Shown here: positions 61,202 through 64,000 of the stretch, in pieces
Layout of the letters: each line of letters opens with the position of its first letter
Position numbering within the stretch: position 1 is the first letter of the stretch
Assembly (NCBI GenBank): GCA_030834905.1
Contig: JAUQWZ010000011.1
Coordinates: 186,001 to 250,000 of the forward strand
Length of the DNA: 64,000 nt
Reading direction: 5' to 3'
Source of the DNA: Aggregatilineales bacterium
GTDB lineage: Bacteria > Chloroflexota > Anaerolineae > Aggregatilineales > Phototrophicaceae
Position numbers and translations under genes: made by a program
Notes under the pieces: model-generated
Database searches by the model: none
What the model was told of the DNA's origin: nothing
The model's input: only the letters and a program-made list of their open reading frames with translations

Positions 61202-62704
61202 GTGGAGAAGGTTCCCTACTGGGAAATTCACCTCATCCATACACAATCCGGGCAGGACATTGTAGTTCATCTGCATACGCCGATTGAACTGACCGAATCC
61301 CCCGATCAACCTGATTCCAACCGCGTCAGCTTTCATTTCGTCCCCGGCGAGCAGCCCGATATGCTGCGGCTAGAACGGCTGGCGGGCGGCGGCTTGCTGC
61401 TGGTGGATGGCAAAGTCGTGCTAACCGATACGCCGGTGCGCAGCGGCAGCAGCATCACCGTGGGGGCGCTCCAGTATCGCTGCGATTTCGTCTCGCGGGG
61501 CTACCTGCCCCCCACGCCGGTCATCCGCGCCAACTGGCACACCATGACCGGCTCGGTGCGCGACCACAACGAAGATGCCATTGGCATCTACATGGGCGAT
61601 GGCATCTGCTGTTTTGTCCTCTGCGATGGCGTTGGCGGCGCGGAAGCGGGCGAATTTGTCAGCGAATTCGCGGTCAAGAGCTTTCTGGCGATGTTTCACC
61701 AGCATATAGACCAGCCGGAAACCGACTGGCTGGCGGTCATGGAAGACGGGGTCAAGCAGATTAACGCCGGCGTGCGCGAATTCGCCGAAGAGATGTCGCG
61801 CAAGCTGGGCAAGTCGGTGCAGGCGGGCAGCACGCTGGTCGGCGTCGTCATCGACGAATGGAACGTCAATCTTGTTCACGTGGGCGATTCACGGCTCTAT
61901 TTCTGGCGCAGCGGCGTCCTGCGCCAGACGACGGCAGACCATTCAACCTTCATGGACAACATCTATGCCCGCATCATGGCGGGCGATCAGACCGCCCCGG
62001 TGAAGCGCAACGTGCTGGTCAAGGGCATCGGCAAGGACGACACCATCGAGCCGGATCTGATGACGTTTCGCCTTCAACCCGGCGACAAAATCGTCATGTG
62101 TTCGGACGGCATGAGCGATAAAGTGGAACTGCACGAAATTGCCGAGGCAGTAACCCACCGCGATCTGCGCGACGTTCCGGCGTTCCTTGCCAACCTGGGC
62201 GATCAGCGTGCCAGCCGGGACAACGTCAGCGTTATCTTCGTCGAAGCGGGCACGCAGGCAGTCCCGCAGGACTGGCATCCGCTGGCGCAGGAACGGGCAT
62301 TTCTGGGCTTCAACTCCGGCTGGCGAATCGCGCTGAACAGCCGCGAGGCGGTCGGCGGCGGGACATCCACCCGCGCCCGCAATCTGCTGATCGGCGTCGC
62401 GCTGGTCGTGGTGATCGCCATCATTGGCTTTCTGGTGCTCCAGGGACGCGGCGACGGCACCGCCCCGATTATGGCGCAGCCACCCGCCACCACCGCCGCG
62501 CCCGACGAACCAACCGCGCCCCCAACCGACACGCCAACGATTACGCCGACGCCGTCGGACACGCCGACCCCAATGCCCACACTTACGCCGACCAATACAC
62601 CGATACCGCCCACCAGCACGCTTGTCCCAACTCAAACGCTGCGTCCCAAACGGTTTGAGAGGCTGGCGGCTGATCGCGCAGGCTTAAGCAAACGAACGCC
62701 CTGA
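61202..62704 (+). CDS. PP2C-family Ser/Thr phosphatase, membrane-anchored
   Basis: A 500-residue protein. Residues 1-100 form a beta-rich domain that could be a degenerate FHA-like fold (LLLVDGKVV, SGSSITVGALQYRC) without the phosphothreonine-binding residues. The PP2C domain (about 110-355) has all metal motifs: RDHNEDA, CDGVGGAEAG, VGDSRLYFWR, MCSDGMSD and RDNVSVIFVE. One membrane helix (about 393-413) is followed by a Thr-Pro-rich external tail of about 85 residues. It probably removes phosphates placed by the divergently encoded kinase. GTG start with AAAGGA upstream; the VWA gene follows 79 bp later. Confidence 0.9.
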   Translation: MEKVPYWEIHLIHTQSGQDIVVHLHTPIELTESPDQPDSNRVSFHFVPGEQPDMLRLERLAGGGLLLVDGKVVLTDTPVRSGSSITVGALQYRCDFVSRGYLPPTPVIRANWHTMTGSVRDHNEDAIGIYMGDGICCFVLCDGVGGAEAGEFVSEFAVKSFLAMFHQHIDQPETDWLAVMEDGVKQINAGVREFAEEMSRKLGKSVQAGSTLVGVVIDEWNVNLVHVGDSRLYFWRSGVLRQTTADHSTFMDNIYARIMAGDQTAPVKRNVLVKGIGKDDTIEPDLMTFRLQPGDKIVMCSDGMSDKVELHEIAEAVTHRDLRDVPAFLANLGDQRASRDNVSVIFVEAGTQAVPQDWHPLAQERAFLGFNSGWRIALNSREAVGGGTSTRARNLLIGVALVVVIAIIGFLVLQGRGDGTAPIMAQPPATTAAPDEPTAPPTDTPTITPTPSDTPTPMPTLTPTNTPIPPTSTLVPTQTLRPKRFERLAADRAGLSKRTP

Positions 62705-62783
62705 GCGCACGGGCGCGCAGTTGAGGCGAAAACTGTCTCTGTCCTGCAATATTGAGTCGTATTTTGAAGATTGGAGTTTGATT

Positions 62784-64000
62784 GTGACTTTGTACAGAAT
62801 TCTCCGTCGGGCGCTTGGTACCACAGCGCTCATCGCGATCAGCCTGAGCCTGTGTCTTTCGGTGTCGGCGCAGACTGCCGGTCTCAATACCACTTCAACC
62901 GGGGAATTTCTCGCCTACACCTGCACCTATAACGGCGGAACAAATCTGGCGGAAGTCCATGCCAGCGTCGCCGGACCCGACGGCGTGCCGCTGAACCCGC
63001 AGACCTACACCATCAACGTCACCAACGCAGCGGGTGAAGCCCTGCCGCCCGACGCGGCGGCGGTCACGCCGGCTGCCGCGCGCGCGCCTGTCCGCGTGAT
63101 CATGGTGCTGGATACCACGTCAACCATGCCGATCAACGAGGTGCGTAACGCCATCCGCGATCATCTGCTGCCGCGCCTGCTGATCGAGGACGAAATGGCG
63201 CTGCTTCAGTTTGATACCACCATTGCCCCGCTGACACAGTTCTATACCGATAAAAACGCCCTCTACAACGAACATATCGCCGATATTGAACTGCGCGAAG
63301 GCGACAACCGGCTGTACGACGCCGTGCTTCAGGCGGCAACCCTGACACAGCCAAACAGCCCGCTTCGGCAGGTCATCCTGGTGATCACCGATTCGCGGCG
63401 CGGCGCGCTGCCACAGGCGGGACAGTCGGACATCGTCACCCGCGCTCAGGCATCAAAAGCTCAGATTTTCACCATCGGTTTTGAATACGAGGACTATCCT
63501 GATCGGGAAGAATTGTTCGCGATTGCCGACGCCACGCGCGGTCGCGGGTGGGATTATCGCGGCGAGCGCTCGCGGTCAGCCGTCGAATCGGCGGTTGGCA
63601 CCAGCCTTGAGGCATTTTCCGCCACGCTCAATTCAGAAGTGATCATTGCCGTCGATATCGAGCGACAAACGCCGGATGAAACCGGACTGGTTCCGCTGAC
63701 TATCAGCCTGCTGCCCACCAGCGGCGGCGCGGCGCTCACCGATACCATAAGCTGCCCCATCACCGGACCCGCCCCCGAAACCGAAGCCAACGACCCGGCG
63801 GCGCTGCCGACCTTTACCATCGCCTTTGCCAACATCGTCAACAATCTGGTCGTCAATGAGCCGGTCAACGTCGAAGTCAGCGCCCAACCCGAAGATATCC
63901 CGCTTGAACTGCGCTTCGTCTTCTGGCTGGACGATGAAATGGACGATCAGTTCCCAGATGGCATTTACATCCTCGATACGCCGAGTCTGACGCCGGGCAA
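62784..64000 (+). CDS. Secreted VWA-domain protein (3' partial)
   Basis: The frame is open to the window end (405 codons visible). The start is GTG 62784 with GGAG 7 bp upstream. A signal peptide (ALGTTALIAISLSLCLSVSA, cleavage before Gln) is followed by a small beta domain and a von Willebrand factor A domain (about 110-290): MIDAS motif VLDTTSTM, FDTTIAPLTQF, VILVITDSRRG (second metal loop) and IFTIGFEYED. VWA domains mediate metal-dependent protein binding. It may be co-transcribed with the PP2C gene. The C-terminal part looks beta-rich (Ig-like). Function unknown. Confidence 0.88.
   Translation, partial: MTLYRILRRALGTTALIAISLSLCLSVSAQTAGLNTTSTGEFLAYTCTYNGGTNLAEVHASVAGPDGVPLNPQTYTINVTNAAGEALPPDAAAVTPAAARAPVRVIMVLDTTSTMPINEVRNAIRDHLLPRLLIEDEMALLQFDTTIAPLTQFYTDKNALYNEHIADIELREGDNRLYDAVLQAATLTQPNSPLRQVILVITDSRRGALPQAGQSDIVTRAQASKAQIFTIGFEYEDYPDREELFAIADATRGRGWDYRGERSRSAVESAVGTSLEAFSATLNSEVIIAVDIERQTPDETGLVPLTISLLPTSGGAALTDTISCPITGPAPETEANDPAALPTFTIAFANIVNNLVVNEPVNVEVSAQPEDIPLELRFVFWLDDEMDDQFPDGIYILDTPSLTPG

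Noticed and set aside
61003..61287. 94-codon frame in the FHA-PP2C control region
   Set aside because: It runs into the PP2C gene in another frame, has no ribosome site and no recognisable sequence features.

Overview
The window looks like chromosomal core DNA of a GC-rich bacterium, most likely a member of the Chloroflexota (Anaerolineae-like). This is inferred from the mreBCD-PBP2-minCDE-rodA gene order, the large number of soluble multi-GAF/PAS histidine kinases, the Uma2-family nucleases and the Thr/Pro-rich surface proteins; no rRNA is present to confirm it. Coding density is high, most intergenic gaps are under 250 bp, and I see no transposase, integrase or CRISPR array.

Layout. 1-5.4 kb: end of an SH3b/Thr-Pro surface protein, then a flippase, a GT39-like membrane glycosyltransferase and a GT4 glycosyltransferase (envelope glycan genes). 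5.4-15.6 kb (mostly minus strand): methyltransferase, phosphohexomutase, an unknown protein paired with a ClpC-like AAA+ protein whose first ATPase module has lost its catalytic residues, an Uma2 nuclease, a secreted GH3 enzyme, an OmpR-type regulator and TilS. 15.7-25.1 kb: the cell shape and division cluster mreB-mreC-mreD-PBP2-(membrane protein)-minC-minD-minE-rodA. 25-32.8 kb: Uma2 nuclease, GltX, tRNA-Gln(CUG), HxlR regulator, EF-P, an unknown gene plus methyltransferase, and GlnRS. 32.9-42 kb: LarA-like protein, small membrane protein, methyltransferase, AlbA_2/ATPase-type regulator, radical SAM/SPASM protein, glutamate racemase, class I amidotransferase, L19, Nudix hydrolase and a LysM lipoprotein. 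42-51.1 kb: five phosphorelay genes (kinases and receivers in unusual arrangements) with uppP among them. 51.4-58.1 kb: aldehyde dehydrogenase, ribokinase, a KdpD-like membrane kinase, a phage-tail-like orphan and a LacI regulator with its own operator. 58.3-64 kb: an FHA protein and a tail-anchored Ser/Thr kinase facing a PP2C phosphatase and a secreted VWA protein.

Functional themes are envelope growth and division (MreBCD, PBP2, RodA, MinCDE, MurI, UppP, GH3, LysM), glutamine/glutamate tRNA charging, and signalling. The most distinctive element is the FHA-kinase/PP2C locus: the kinase carries eight short T-x-x-E/D repeats between its catalytic domain and a C-terminal membrane anchor. They look like an array of phosphothreonine docking sites for the FHA protein encoded just upstream. 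The inactive D1 ring of the ClpC-like protein and two promoters predicted to give leaderless transcripts are also worth attention.
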